From positions 1,984,001 through 2,048,000 of the forward strand of contig NZ_CP014579.1 in NCBI RefSeq assembly GCF_001634365.1: 64,000 nt of DNA. The letters run 5' to 3'. Below are positions 36,753 to 44,608 of the stretch, one piece after another (position 1 is the stretch's first letter; every line of letters begins with the position of its first letter). This DNA is from Paraburkholderia phytofirmans OLGA172. Lineage in GTDB: Bacteria > Pseudomonadota > Gammaproteobacteria > Burkholderiales > Burkholderiaceae. Position numbers and translations under genes: made by a program. The notes under the pieces are model-generated. The model had not been told where the DNA came from. It searched no databases and was given only the letters and a program-made list of their open reading frames with translations.

Positions 36753-37630
36753 CGTTTCAGCCCCAGCAGCTCGCGCGCCTCCTGGCTGCTCGCCAGTTCG
36801 CCGCCCAGCGAATGCACGATGTCGCGCGCACGCGTGACCAGCTCCGCATTGCTTTCGGCGAGCACGCCTTTGGCGATGTAAATGTTGTCTTCAAGTCCGA
36901 CCCGGACATGGCCGCCCGCCAGCCATGCCTGGGCGACGATCGGGAATTCGGAACGGCCGACACCGAAGGCCGACCAGACGGCCTGACGGGGTAGCAGGTT
37001 ACGCGCGTAGAGAAGCGTTTCCGGACTGGCCGAGAAGCCGTATTTGACGCCCATCACCAGGGTCCAAAGCCCCGGCCCGTCGAGAACGCCCTCCTTGATC
37101 AGGTCCAACGCGAGGTGCAAGTCGCCGGAGTCGAAAATCTCAAGTTCAGGCTTGACACCCGCCTCGCGGATGACGTTAGCCATGCGCGTGACATTCTTAG
37201 GTGTATTGATGACAACGTCGCCGCCGGAGTTCATCGTATTCAGGTCGAGGCTGCAGATGTCCGGCTTGAGTTCGAGAATGTGCTCGACGCGCCTTTCCGG
37301 TGGCAGCAAGGTGGTGCCTGGCGCCGCGACCCTGGGGTCGTCGTCGCTCGGGATGAAGCGGCCGCCCGGGCCTGTGGTGAGATTAATGATGAGGTCGGCA
37401 TTCACCGCGCGGATGCGCTCGATGACTTCCCGGTAAAGCGCCACCTCCATCGAGGGCCGCCCCGTCTCGGGATCGCGCACGTGGATGTGAACGGCGGCCG
37501 CACCGGCGCGTGCCGCATCGAGCGAGGCGGTCGCAATCTGCCCGGGGGTGATCGGCAGCCCCGGGTGCTGCTCCGGTTTGGTGATATTGCCTGTTACAGC
37601 ACAGGTGATGATGGTCTTGCGGGAATGCAT
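36749..37630 (-). CDS. Beta-keto acid cleavage enzyme (BKACE, formerly DUF849)
   Basis: This 293-residue TIM-barrel enzyme has family blocks CAVTGNITKPEQHP, AAVHIHVRDPETGRPS (two zinc-ligand histidines), INLTTGPGGRF, SLDLNTMNSGG and the acidic RVGLEDNIYIAKG. BKACEs cleave a beta-keto acid with acetyl-CoA into acetoacetate and an acyl-CoA; beta-ketoadipate is, from memory, among reported substrates. Downstream of a hydroxyquinol-type dioxygenase, it could split beta-ketoadipate into succinyl-CoA and acetoacetate, replacing the usual CoA transferase/thiolase pair (inference). Confidence 0.88.
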   Translation of the reverse strand: MHSRKTIITCAVTGNITKPEQHPGLPITPGQIATASLDAARAGAAAVHIHVRDPETGRPSMEVALYREVIERIRAVNADLIINLTTGPGGRFIPSDDDPRVAAPGTTLLPPERRVEHILELKPDICSLDLNTMNSGGDVVINTPKNVTRMANVIREAGVKPELEIFDSGDLHLALDLIKEGVLDGPGLWTLVMGVKYGFSASPETLLYARNLLPRQAVWSAFGVGRSEFPIVAQAWLAGGHVRVGLEDNIYIAKGVLAESNAELVTRARDIVHSLGGELASSQEARELLGLKR

Positions 37631-37647
37631 GGTGGGCCTCGCTGCAA

Positions 37648-38397
37648 CTAGTTCAGGCGACGGCCACCGTCGACGACGATGGTCACCCCGGTGCTGAATT
37701 TCAGATGTGTGGCACAGGCCTCGATGGCCGCCGCGATATCGTCCGGCGTCGCGATGCGGCCTAGCGGCGTGGTGGCCGCGACCTTGTCGTTGAAGTCATC
37801 GCCACGCCCCGGAACGAACGAGGTGTCGACCACCCCCGGGGACACGTTCAGGACACGAATGCGAGGTGCAAGCGCACGGCCAAGCGAGGCCGCCATCACA
37901 TCAAGCCCGGCTTTGGCCGCGCAGTAGGCGATGTTGCTGCCATTGCCCGTGGTGCCGGAAATCGAGGAAACGTTGACGACCAGGCCGTCCCCCGACGCAT
38001 CGAGCAGTTCGCGGAAAGCGCGGATGGCCGCGAATTGCCCGCGCCAGTTGACCTTCAGAATCTCATCGATCAATTCGTCGGTGAGCGCATTCAGGTCGGA
38101 ATGCTTGACGGGCTGGGTGAAACCCGCCGTGTTCACGAGAATATCGGCGCGGCCATACCGGTCGCGCACCAACCCGGCCAGCGCGTTCAGGCTCTCGCTC
38201 TCGGTAATGGCAGCGAGCGCCGCGGTATGGCCCTCACCCGGCAGATCGTCGGCTACCCGCTGCGCTTTGGCGAGGTCACGCTGACCGACCACCACGACGC
38301 GGGCGCCGGCTTGCCCAAGACGGTGAGCCGCAGCAGCGCCGATACCGCCGGTTCCGCCGAGGATGACCGCAACCTTCCCTGAAAGTGTGTTCGACAC
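37648..38397 (-). CDS. Short-chain dehydrogenase/reductase (SDR)
   Basis: This is a 249-residue classical SDR. The cofactor glycine motif is GGTGGIGAAAA, the active-site serine lies in VNVSSISGTTG and the YxxxK pair in AYCAAKAGLDV. The family oxidises or reduces alcohols and ketones with NAD(P). In this operon, 14 bases after the dioxygenase gene, it might be a maleylacetate or polyol/quinone reductase; no dedicated maleylacetate reductase is present in the same operon. The substrate is not readable. Confidence 0.87.
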   Translation of the reverse strand: MSNTLSGKVAVILGGTGGIGAAAAHRLGQAGARVVVVGQRDLAKAQRVADDLPGEGHTAALAAITESESLNALAGLVRDRYGRADILVNTAGFTQPVKHSDLNALTDELIDEILKVNWRGQFAAIRAFRELLDASGDGLVVNVSSISGTTGNGSNIAYCAAKAGLDVMAASLGRALAPRIRVLNVSPGVVDTSFVPGRGDDFNDKVAATTPLGRIATPDDIAAAIEACATHLKFSTGVTIVVDGGRRLN

Positions 38398-38411
38398 GTG
38401 AGACCTCTTCT

Positions 38412-39326
38412 TTACTTGATGGGGGGAGTTGGGTAGGTCGGCGTTCCTTCGGCAAGAACGAAGTCGTAGTCGAGCGTGTAGTACAGCCTGTCTATGTCCT
38501 GCCTCGGACCCGTGCTGGAATCGTGGCGCTGGAACGTGCCGACGAGACGGCGGTTGACACCGAACACGACGTCGGAATTCAGATGCTCCGAGTCATCGGC
38601 GAACACTTGCGAGACCAGCGTTGCGTAGCCTTGCGCGATGATCACGAAGTGCAGATGCGCTGGCCGGAACGGGTGGCGATTCTGCTGTTCAAGCAGCACG
38701 CCTACCGGCCCGTCAGTGGGCACAGGATAGCCGGCGGGGCGCACGCTCTTGCAGGTGAACCGCCCTTCGCTGTCGGTGTAGAAGTGACCGCGCAGGTTCT
38801 TGTCGGGCTGACTCGAATCCTGGTTTTCGTACAAGCCGACTGGCGAGGCCTGCCAGACGTCGACTTTGGCGTTGGCAACAGGCTCGCCTTTGGTGTTGAG
38901 CACGCGTCCGCTCACGATGAGCGGGGAGCCGGGCGAGTTCTCGCATGCGATGCTTTCACCATTCGCGTATTGCGGCGAATCACCCCGGTAGAACGGCCCC
39001 AGCAGGGCGCCCGGTGTGCGACCGCTTGCGTCCGAGTTGTTCAGCAACGTAACCAGGGTTGAAAGACCCAGCACGTCGGCGAGCAGAACGACCTCGTTGT
39101 GCTTGTCGTTGCAAGCCAGGCCGACCGCCCTCACGAAATCAAGGCCCTTCTCGAATTCCTCATCAGTCAGCTTGACCTGCTTCAGGAACGCGTGGCCATG
39201 CTCCACCAGCGCGTCGAGGAGCTCCTTGAGCCGGGGATTGTCAGTCTGGCTCATGGCCGCCTTGACAACCGCGGTGATCGAAGCGGCGTCGTCGACGATG
39301 TTCTTCAGATGGTTTGAATCTTCCAC
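38412..39326 (-). CDS. Intradiol ring-cleavage dioxygenase, hydroxyquinol/catechol 1,2-type
   Basis: This 304-residue non-haem Fe(III) dioxygenase has the N-terminal helical domain of catechol dioxygenases (EFEKGLDFVRAVGLACNDK) before the catalytic core. Iron ligands are visible as tyrosines in DVWQASPVGLYEN and VRPAGYPVPTDGPVG and histidines in FRPAHLHFVI. The sequence style is closer to hydroxyquinol 1,2-dioxygenases, which make maleylacetate, than to CatA (judged by eye). The start is a GTG with GGAG upstream. It heads a seven-gene operon with a consensus promoter and an overlapping LacI operator. Confidence 0.9.
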   Translation of the reverse strand: MEDSNHLKNIVDDAASITAVVKAAMSQTDNPRLKELLDALVEHGHAFLKQVKLTDEEFEKGLDFVRAVGLACNDKHNEVVLLADVLGLSTLVTLLNNSDASGRTPGALLGPFYRGDSPQYANGESIACENSPGSPLIVSGRVLNTKGEPVANAKVDVWQASPVGLYENQDSSQPDKNLRGHFYTDSEGRFTCKSVRPAGYPVPTDGPVGVLLEQQNRHPFRPAHLHFVIIAQGYATLVSQVFADDSEHLNSDVVFGVNRRLVGTFQRHDSSTGPRQDIDRLYYTLDYDFVLAEGTPTYPTPPIK

Positions 39327-39341
39327 GGGGCATCTCCATCA

Positions 39342-39357
39342 GTGCAATCGTTTGCAT
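39342..39357. promoter_or_regulatory. LacI-family operator at the dioxygenase promoter
   Basis: GTGCAATCGTTTGCAT matches the porin operator at 15 of 16 positions. It overlaps the last two bases of the -10 box and covers the expected transcription start, an ideal place for repression. Confidence 0.8.
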
Positions 39358-39384
39358 AATAAATTGCAAATTTGCCGATGTCAA
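39356..39384 (-). promoter_or_regulatory. Consensus sigma-70 promoter of the dioxygenase operon
   Basis: On the minus strand a perfect TTGACA (39379-39384) is followed, after exactly 17 bases, by TATTAT (39356-39361). The GTG start of the dioxygenase lies about 30 bases downstream. Confidence 0.8.
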
Positions 39385-39483
39385 AGCCTAAAGATGCCAT
39401 AGTTAACCCTGATTACCCAGTCAGGCAGGGCGATTCAGACATTCGCGAGTTACGCAACCGATTGCGCACGAATGGCTTCCCGC

Positions 39484-39672
39484 TCAAAAACTCGTGCGCA
39501 AACCAATGCGCGCGAGCGTCTGCGACCGGTTGCTCGCCGCGCCGTCCGGCTGCAACAAGCCGTTGATCCACGCCCGCGTCACCTCCGCATCGCCCCCCGC
39601 GCGCTGATAAATCGCTTCGACGTAACCGGTGGTGCGCTTCGATTTCGTCTCCTTCATGCCCGTCTTCTTCAC
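39484..39672 (-). CDS. Small hypothetical ORF after the Rieske gene
   Basis: This 62-codon frame (GTG start; a second ATG follows after five codons with GGAG nearby) begins at the Rieske stop. Codons are GC-rich at the third position (GYVEAIYQRAGGDAEVTRAW), which suggests genuine or recently genuine coding. It may be a truncated remnant of a larger protein. No family is recognised. Confidence 0.35.
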   Translation of the reverse strand: MKKTGMKETKSKRTTGYVEAIYQRAGGDAEVTRAWINGLLQPDGAASNRSQTLARIGLRTSF

Positions 39673-40022
39673 TCGTCATTGAATATCTTTCGCTGCTCGA
39701 TACGGATCGCAACACGCGTGAGCGCCGCGCCCTCGCATGGGCCGTCGATGCACTGACCGTCTTCGAAGCGGAACATCGCGCTGTGATGCGCGCACATCAG
39801 CAATTCCGCGTCGTAGGCCCAGAAAGTATTCGGTTCGTAATTGAGCGGAATCGAAAAGTGCGGGCATACGTTGCGGTAGGCCCATGCGTCGTCGCCGCGG
39901 CGCACAACGACGATGCCTGGCGCGCCGCTTTGCTGAGCCGGAATTTCAAGCGCACCGCCGTCAGGAATGTCGTCGAGCGCGCACAGGAAGACCGCCAGAG
40001 GTTCGGGATTCGCCGCGTTCAT
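39669..40022 (-). CDS. Rieske [2Fe-2S] ferredoxin-like protein
   Basis: This is a protein of about 117 residues with the Rieske cluster ligands CPH (in VCPHFSIPLNYEP) and CxxH (in LLMCAHHSAMF), the pattern that binds a 2Fe-2S centre. Small stand-alone Rieske ferredoxins pass electrons to ring-hydroxylating or related oxygenases, but no partner oxygenase lies in the window. The start at 40022 (MNAANPEPLAVFL) excludes 75 upstream residues that belong to transporter debris in the same frame. It follows the maleylacetate reductase gene and probably belongs to the hydroquinone cluster. Confidence 0.8.
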   Translation of the reverse strand: MNAANPEPLAVFLCALDDIPDGGALEIPAQQSGAPGIVVVRRGDDAWAYRNVCPHFSIPLNYEPNTFWAYDAELLMCAHHSAMFRFEDGQCIDGPCEGAALTRVAIRIEQRKIFNDE

Positions 40023-40030
40023 GGCCGACC

Positions 40031-40247
40031 TCATGCACGGTGGGGAGTCGACGGCGCTTCGACAAGCGTGATGCTCTGCGACTCGAAGCTGCCGGTGGCG
40101 ACCGAACGCGGATCCGCGGAGAACACCTGTTGCAACACGTTCTGGATCACGATCGACAATCCGAACGTGACGATCGGCGACGGCAGCGCCGCCCGCTGCG
40201 AGCGTGACGAAGCGGCGGCGTTTGGCATCGAAGGAATGTGCGTCCAT
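40031..40247 (-). pseudogene. Fused remnants of a branched-chain-amino-acid-type ABC transporter
   Basis: Two incompatible fragments abut. From 40247 the frame reads MDAHSFDAKRRRFVTLAAGG, a twin-arginine-like start typical of a LivK-type binding protein. About 20 codons later, in another frame (about 40186-40068), the sequence reads SPIVTFGLSIVIQNVL and then VFSADPRSVATGSF, which matches an internal segment of LivH permeases. It stops at 40031. The simplest reading is an internal deletion that removed most of a binding-protein gene and the start of a permease gene. Confidence 0.6.
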
Positions 40248-40289
40248 GATCGTCTCCTGAATTTTTTTGTATGAGTGGGGTCGTTCGCG

Positions 40290-41348
40290 CTAATCCGGCC
40301 GTCTGCCTTCGAAGGCAGCTTCCAGCAGCGTGCGTAGCGGCGTTCGTTCGACTGGCCGCGGATTCCAGTACGGATTTTTCAGCGCGAGATCGAGCGCGAC
40401 GTCGAGATCGGTTGCGCTCACACCGATGTCTTTCAGTGCGGTCGGCGCGCCGTGATCGCGTGCCAGATCGAAAACGCCTTGCGCGGCGTCGTCGGCATGC
40501 AGCGCGCGAGCAATGCGCTTCATCGCCTCGGGTGCGGCCGCGCGGTTATAGGCAAGCACGTGCGGCAACACGATCGTGTGCGTCTGCGCATGCGGCAGAT
40601 TGAACGTGCCGCCGAGCGTATGGCACAGCTTGTGGTGCAGCGCCATGCCGACGCTGCCGAGTACCGCGCCGCACAGCCATGCGCCATACAGGCACTCGCC
40701 ACGTGCAGCGAGATCGTCCGGCTGCTGCATCACGCGAGGCAGGCCCTGGCCGAGCGCGCGGATCCCGTCTTCCGCCATCAGCGCGACGATCGGGTTCGTG
40801 TCCTGCGCGTAAAGCCCTTCCGCCGCGTGCGCGATTGCGTTGATGCCGCTCGTCAGCGATAACGCGGGCGGCAGCGAGGTGGTCAATGACGGGTCGTAGA
40901 TCACCGTCTTCGGCAGCACACGCAGATCACGGCCGGTCTTTTTGACGCCGTCTTCGGTCAGGCCGTATATCGGCGTCATTTCGGAGCCGGCATAGGTGGT
41001 CGGAATCGCGATGATCGGCAACGAGGTTTCGAGCGCGATCGCCTTGCCGAGTCCGGTTGTCGAGCCACCGCCTATCGCGATCGCGCAATCGGCGCCGACC
41101 TGCGTGGCAAAGTCGCGGGCCGCGCGAGCGGTTTCGATCGGCACGTGCATCACGGCTTCGGCATAGACGCCCGCGGCCCGCGAGCCAAGGCTTGCAGCCA
41201 GCGCTTCGGCCTGGGCGCGCTGTTGCGGCGTGGACAGCACGATCGCCCGCGTTGCGCCGAGCAAACCGATCTCGCGATCGAGCTGGTCGAGACTGCCCGC
41301 GCCGAAGATCACGCGGGACGGCAGGCCGTTATAGATAAACGGTTCCAT
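40290..41348 (-). CDS. Maleylacetate reductase
   Basis: This 352-residue member of the iron-containing alcohol dehydrogenase superfamily has an N-terminal half beginning MEPFIYNGLPSRVIFGAGSL, typical of maleylacetate reductases. The cofactor motif is AIGGGSTTGLGKAIAL, followed by AIPTTYAGSEMTPIYGLTE. It reduces maleylacetate to 3-oxoadipate with NAD(P)H. It corresponds by position and family to HapF/PnpF of hydroquinone pathways and lies six bases after the semialdehyde dehydrogenase gene. Confidence 0.9.
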   Translation of the reverse strand: MEPFIYNGLPSRVIFGAGSLDQLDREIGLLGATRAIVLSTPQQRAQAEALAASLGSRAAGVYAEAVMHVPIETARAARDFATQVGADCAIAIGGGSTTGLGKAIALETSLPIIAIPTTYAGSEMTPIYGLTEDGVKKTGRDLRVLPKTVIYDPSLTTSLPPALSLTSGINAIAHAAEGLYAQDTNPIVALMAEDGIRALGQGLPRVMQQPDDLAARGECLYGAWLCGAVLGSVGMALHHKLCHTLGGTFNLPHAQTHTIVLPHVLAYNRAAAPEAMKRIARALHADDAAQGVFDLARDHGAPTALKDIGVSATDLDVALDLALKNPYWNPRPVERTPLRTLLEAAFEGRRPD

Positions 41349-41354
41349 GGTGGT

Positions 41355-42818
41355 TCAGCGCGGGTAGTAAGGGGGAATCTGCGCATCCACGTTGACCCAG
41401 ACCGACTTGGGCTGCGTGTATTCGCGCATCGCTTCGAAACCCATCTCGCGGCCATAGCCGCTCGCGCCGACACCGCCGAACGGGGACGCGGGGCTTACGC
41501 GCTTGTAGCAGTTGATCCACACCATGCCAGCACGAATCTCACGTGCCACGAGATGCGCGCGTTGCAGGTCGCGGGTCCAGAGACCCGCGCCGAGACCGTA
41601 CTCGGTGCCGTTCGCAATCGCGAGCGCTTCTTCGTCCGTGCGGAATGTGGTGACGGTCATGAACGGACCGAACACCTCTTCCTGCGATACCCGATGTTCC
41701 GGCTTTGCTTCAACGATGGTCGGCTCGACATAGCAGCCATTCGCCAGCGCGGCATCGTCCGGCGCCTTGCCGCCAGCCAGCACGCGGCCACCCTGTTCGC
41801 GTGCGACGTCGACGAACGACAGCACGCGGTCGCGATGCTGACGCGAGGTGAGCGGGCCCATTTCGGTCAGTGGATCGAGCGGATTGCCGATCCGGATCGT
41901 GCGGCTCAACGCGGTGAACTTCTCGAGCACTTCGTCAGCGATCGATTCGTGGACGATCATCCGCGAGCCGGCAATGCAAGCCTGCCCCTGGTTATGGAAG
42001 ATCGCGAATGCGGAGCCTTGCACGACGGCATCGATATTCGCGTCGCCGAATACGATGTTCGCGCCCTTGCCGCCGAGTTCGAGCTGTACCTTCTTCAGAT
42101 TGCCGCTCGACGCCTGCACGATCTTGCGCCCGATCGCAGTCGAGCCGGTAAAGGCGACCTTGCTGATCTCCGGATGCTCGGCAATGTACTGGCCGGCGAC
42201 ATGACCCAGGCCCGGCAGGATATTGACGACACCGTCCGGAAATCCAACTTCGGCCATCAGTTCCGCGATGGCGAGACTCGACAACGGCGTGAGTTCGGCG
42301 GGTTTCATGATCACGCAGTTGCCTGCGGCGAGCGCGGGCGCCATCTTCCAGCTCGTGAACATCAGCGGAAAATTCCACGGCACCACCTGTCCGACAATGC
42401 CGACCGGCTCGCGCGTCATGTAGTTGAGAAAGCCCTGCTCGACCGGAATCACCGAGCCCTCGAACTTGTCGGCCATGCCGCCGAAATAGCGGAACGTAGC
42501 CGCCGTGCGCGGCACGTCGAGATTGCGCGTGTCGCGAATCGGGTGGCCGGTGTCGAGCGATTCGAGACGTGCCAGCGCGTCGGCGTTCGCCTCGATTGCG
42601 TCGGCTAGCTTGAGCAGCAAGCGCCCCCGCTCCATCGCGGCGAGATTGCTCCACTTCGGAAACGCCGCTTTCGCCGCCGCCACGGCGCGATCGACATCGG
42701 CGGGTCCGGCCATCGCGACGTCGGCAATCACCGAGTTGTCGTGCGGATTGAGGGAAGCGAGGGTCTCGCCGTTTGCAGCCGGCACGAAGCGGCCGCCGAT
42801 GAAGAGTTGCGTTTGCAT
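41355..42818 (-). CDS. Aldehyde dehydrogenase, probable 4-hydroxymuconic semialdehyde dehydrogenase
   Basis: This NAD(P)-dependent aldehyde dehydrogenase of about 487 residues has the catalytic glutamate in VQLELGGKGANIVF and the cysteine in FHNQGQACIAGSR. The cofactor site IGRKIVQASSG and PWNFPLMFTSWKMAPAL are also present. The start at 42818 (MQTQLFIGGRFV) fits the family; the longer frame from 42989 does not. Between HapD-like and maleylacetate-reductase genes, it should oxidise 4-hydroxymuconic semialdehyde to maleylacetate (HapE/PnpE role, inferred from context). Confidence 0.88.
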   Translation of the reverse strand: MQTQLFIGGRFVPAANGETLASLNPHDNSVIADVAMAGPADVDRAVAAAKAAFPKWSNLAAMERGRLLLKLADAIEANADALARLESLDTGHPIRDTRNLDVPRTAATFRYFGGMADKFEGSVIPVEQGFLNYMTREPVGIVGQVVPWNFPLMFTSWKMAPALAAGNCVIMKPAELTPLSSLAIAELMAEVGFPDGVVNILPGLGHVAGQYIAEHPEISKVAFTGSTAIGRKIVQASSGNLKKVQLELGGKGANIVFGDANIDAVVQGSAFAIFHNQGQACIAGSRMIVHESIADEVLEKFTALSRTIRIGNPLDPLTEMGPLTSRQHRDRVLSFVDVAREQGGRVLAGGKAPDDAALANGCYVEPTIVEAKPEHRVSQEEVFGPFMTVTTFRTDEEALAIANGTEYGLGAGLWTRDLQRAHLVAREIRAGMVWINCYKRVSPASPFGGVGASGYGREMGFEAMREYTQPKSVWVNVDAQIPPYYPR

Positions 42819-42913
42819 GTCAGTCCTATGCAAGTAAAAGCGGGGCGTGACATTCCCCGCGGCGCCAGCGGTCTGGCGCCGTTCGATCGACGATCGGAGG
42901 GAATGCCGGGGCG

Positions 42914-43906
42914 TTACATCTGGATCGGATACGGCGGCAGTTCGCCGCTTTCGTAGCGCCTGGGCAGATCGGGCGTGGCGTTCTCCCACACCAGCAGCAT
43001 CGAGCGCTTCTGCGAATAGCCCTTGTGGCGGATGTCAGCCGGCATGGCGGCGATATCGCCCGCGTTCATCGTGATGCGTGCGCGCGGCTCGCCGCTGTCC
43101 TTGTCGGCGACGTCCCAGATGATCTGGTCGGACAGTTGCAGGAACCACTCCACACGGTCGTTGCCATGAAACACCGGCAGCACGAATTCCTCGGTGGTCG
43201 GGCAGAACAGGCTCTGCTGGCAGACCGACGTAACCGACGGATTCCACGTCACGTCCGAGCGCGACAGGTACTTGAAGAGACTGAACGCATGCAGTGCGCC
43301 TTCAAAGCCGGGCTCCGCGTGAATCTCCGGTTCGTCCTGGCCGACGTCCGCAAACTGGCGGTTGACCGGCAAGTCGTCGCGCAACGGCGAATCGCCTTCG
43401 AGACCCGGCATACGCTTGGTGGCGATCCGCGTGCGCTCGATCGCGGCGATGTTGTCGCCATGTTTCGTGCCGAACGCGGAGCCGGTTTCTTCGGGTGCGG
43501 CGAACGGGTCGAAGCCTTCGTTGACCCAGTCCCTCAGAATGGCCTTGAAGGTCGCCATGATGAGCGGCGTATCGAACTGCTGCGCGTGATCGATACCCGC
43601 TTCCTTGAAGCTCGCGTTGTACGCACCGGCGTACATGTCGACCTTGCCGTAGTGATTGCGCGTGCCGATCACTTCGTCGAAATTGACCCAGCCGTAGAAG
43701 AAGCCCCAGGCCACGTCGCGCATCATCGCGCGCAGGAAGTCGTCGGCATGCATCTGGTGCGAGCGGGTCTCGCCTTTGGCCGGCCATTTGACGGTAGCGA
43801 AATAAGCATCGCGGCTGAATTCGAAATCACCGAGGCGGAACGTGCGATAACCGGACACCGCGTCGGCCTCGCTCGCGGTGACGTTTTGCAGGGTGCTTTT
43901 GTCCAT
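42914..43906 (-). CDS. Hydroquinone 1,2-dioxygenase large subunit (HapD/PnpD-like)
   Basis: This protein of about 330 residues begins MDKSTLQNVTASEADAVSGY and contains WGFFYGWVNFDEVIGTRNHYG, DNRVEWF-like cupin strands (VFHGNDRVEWFLQLSDQIIWD) and AGDIAAMPADIRHKGYS. Size, sequence style and position match the large subunit of the two-component Fe(II) hydroquinone dioxygenases (HapCD/PnpCD), which open hydroquinone to 4-hydroxymuconic semialdehyde. The ATG at 43906 is used; the upstream part of the frame is a shadow of the small-subunit gene. It follows that gene by 37 bases. Confidence 0.85.
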   Translation of the reverse strand: MDKSTLQNVTASEADAVSGYRTFRLGDFEFSRDAYFATVKWPAKGETRSHQMHADDFLRAMMRDVAWGFFYGWVNFDEVIGTRNHYGKVDMYAGAYNASFKEAGIDHAQQFDTPLIMATFKAILRDWVNEGFDPFAAPEETGSAFGTKHGDNIAAIERTRIATKRMPGLEGDSPLRDDLPVNRQFADVGQDEPEIHAEPGFEGALHAFSLFKYLSRSDVTWNPSVTSVCQQSLFCPTTEEFVLPVFHGNDRVEWFLQLSDQIIWDVADKDSGEPRARITMNAGDIAAMPADIRHKGYSQKRSMLLVWENATPDLPRRYESGELPPYPIQM

Positions 43907-43943
43907 GATGGGCTCCAGGAGAAGATCGATCGTGTAGAGGGAA

Positions 43944-44435
43944 TCAGTGGATGCAGATGTCGGCCCACTTCTCGACCGAATAACGTCCGAGGATCGTCTG
44001 CACCAGCAGCACGCCCTTCGTCTTCGCTTCGAAGCGATATGCGGCGCCCGCGGGCAGCAGCGCCTGATGGCCGCGGCGCAGCCGCACAAAACCCATCGAC
44101 TGGCCCGACGGCTGGCCGTCGAGCCGCACGCTGCCTTCGGTCTGCGCGTCGACCAGCGGTCCGTCCGACGGTTTGATGAAATAGACGTCGATCTCGCCGT
44201 CGAGCACGACCGCGAATTCATCGTGCGACGCAGCGAACCACGGCGATGAGCCTTCCGCGCGCAGTGTCTCGATCACGTACTTGAGATTCTTGCCGACGAC
44301 GATTTTCTCGTAGGGCGCTGCACGGCTCGCTACGTCGAACACGTTCGACATCGCGTAATGCTCCGGTTTGCCCTTGATGATTTCGATGGAGCCTTTGCGG
44401 AAATTGTCCAGGCTGCCGAACCAGGTCTGTTGCAT
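43944..44435 (-). CDS. Hydroquinone 1,2-dioxygenase small subunit (HapC/PnpC-like)
   Basis: This 163-residue cupin-type protein (FAASHDEFAVVLDGEIDVYF, RLRRGHQALLPAGAAYRF) pairs with the following large subunit. Its length agrees with HapC-type small subunits. It is the first catabolic gene after the LysR regulator and probably opens the hapCDEF-like operon. The assignment rests on the combination with the large subunit, dehydrogenase and maleylacetate reductase in the canonical order. Confidence 0.85.
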   Translation of the reverse strand: MQQTWFGSLDNFRKGSIEIIKGKPEHYAMSNVFDVASRAAPYEKIVVGKNLKYVIETLRAEGSSPWFAASHDEFAVVLDGEIDVYFIKPSDGPLVDAQTEGSVRLDGQPSGQSMGFVRLRRGHQALLPAGAAYRFEAKTKGVLLVQTILGRYSVEKWADICIH

Positions 44436-44608
44436 GTCTGCCTCCAGTTAATCTACGAATCCACGAATGCGTTGCCTGGATTGAAGATTAAGTTGCGGCA
44501 GGCGCAACAGCAATGTTCTGAGGGTCGGGAAACGCGAACCCTGGGTGCTTCAAAATCGCGCCAGGGAAACTACCTGGTGGCGAACCCCGAGAGCCCTGCG
44601 GGGGGTTC

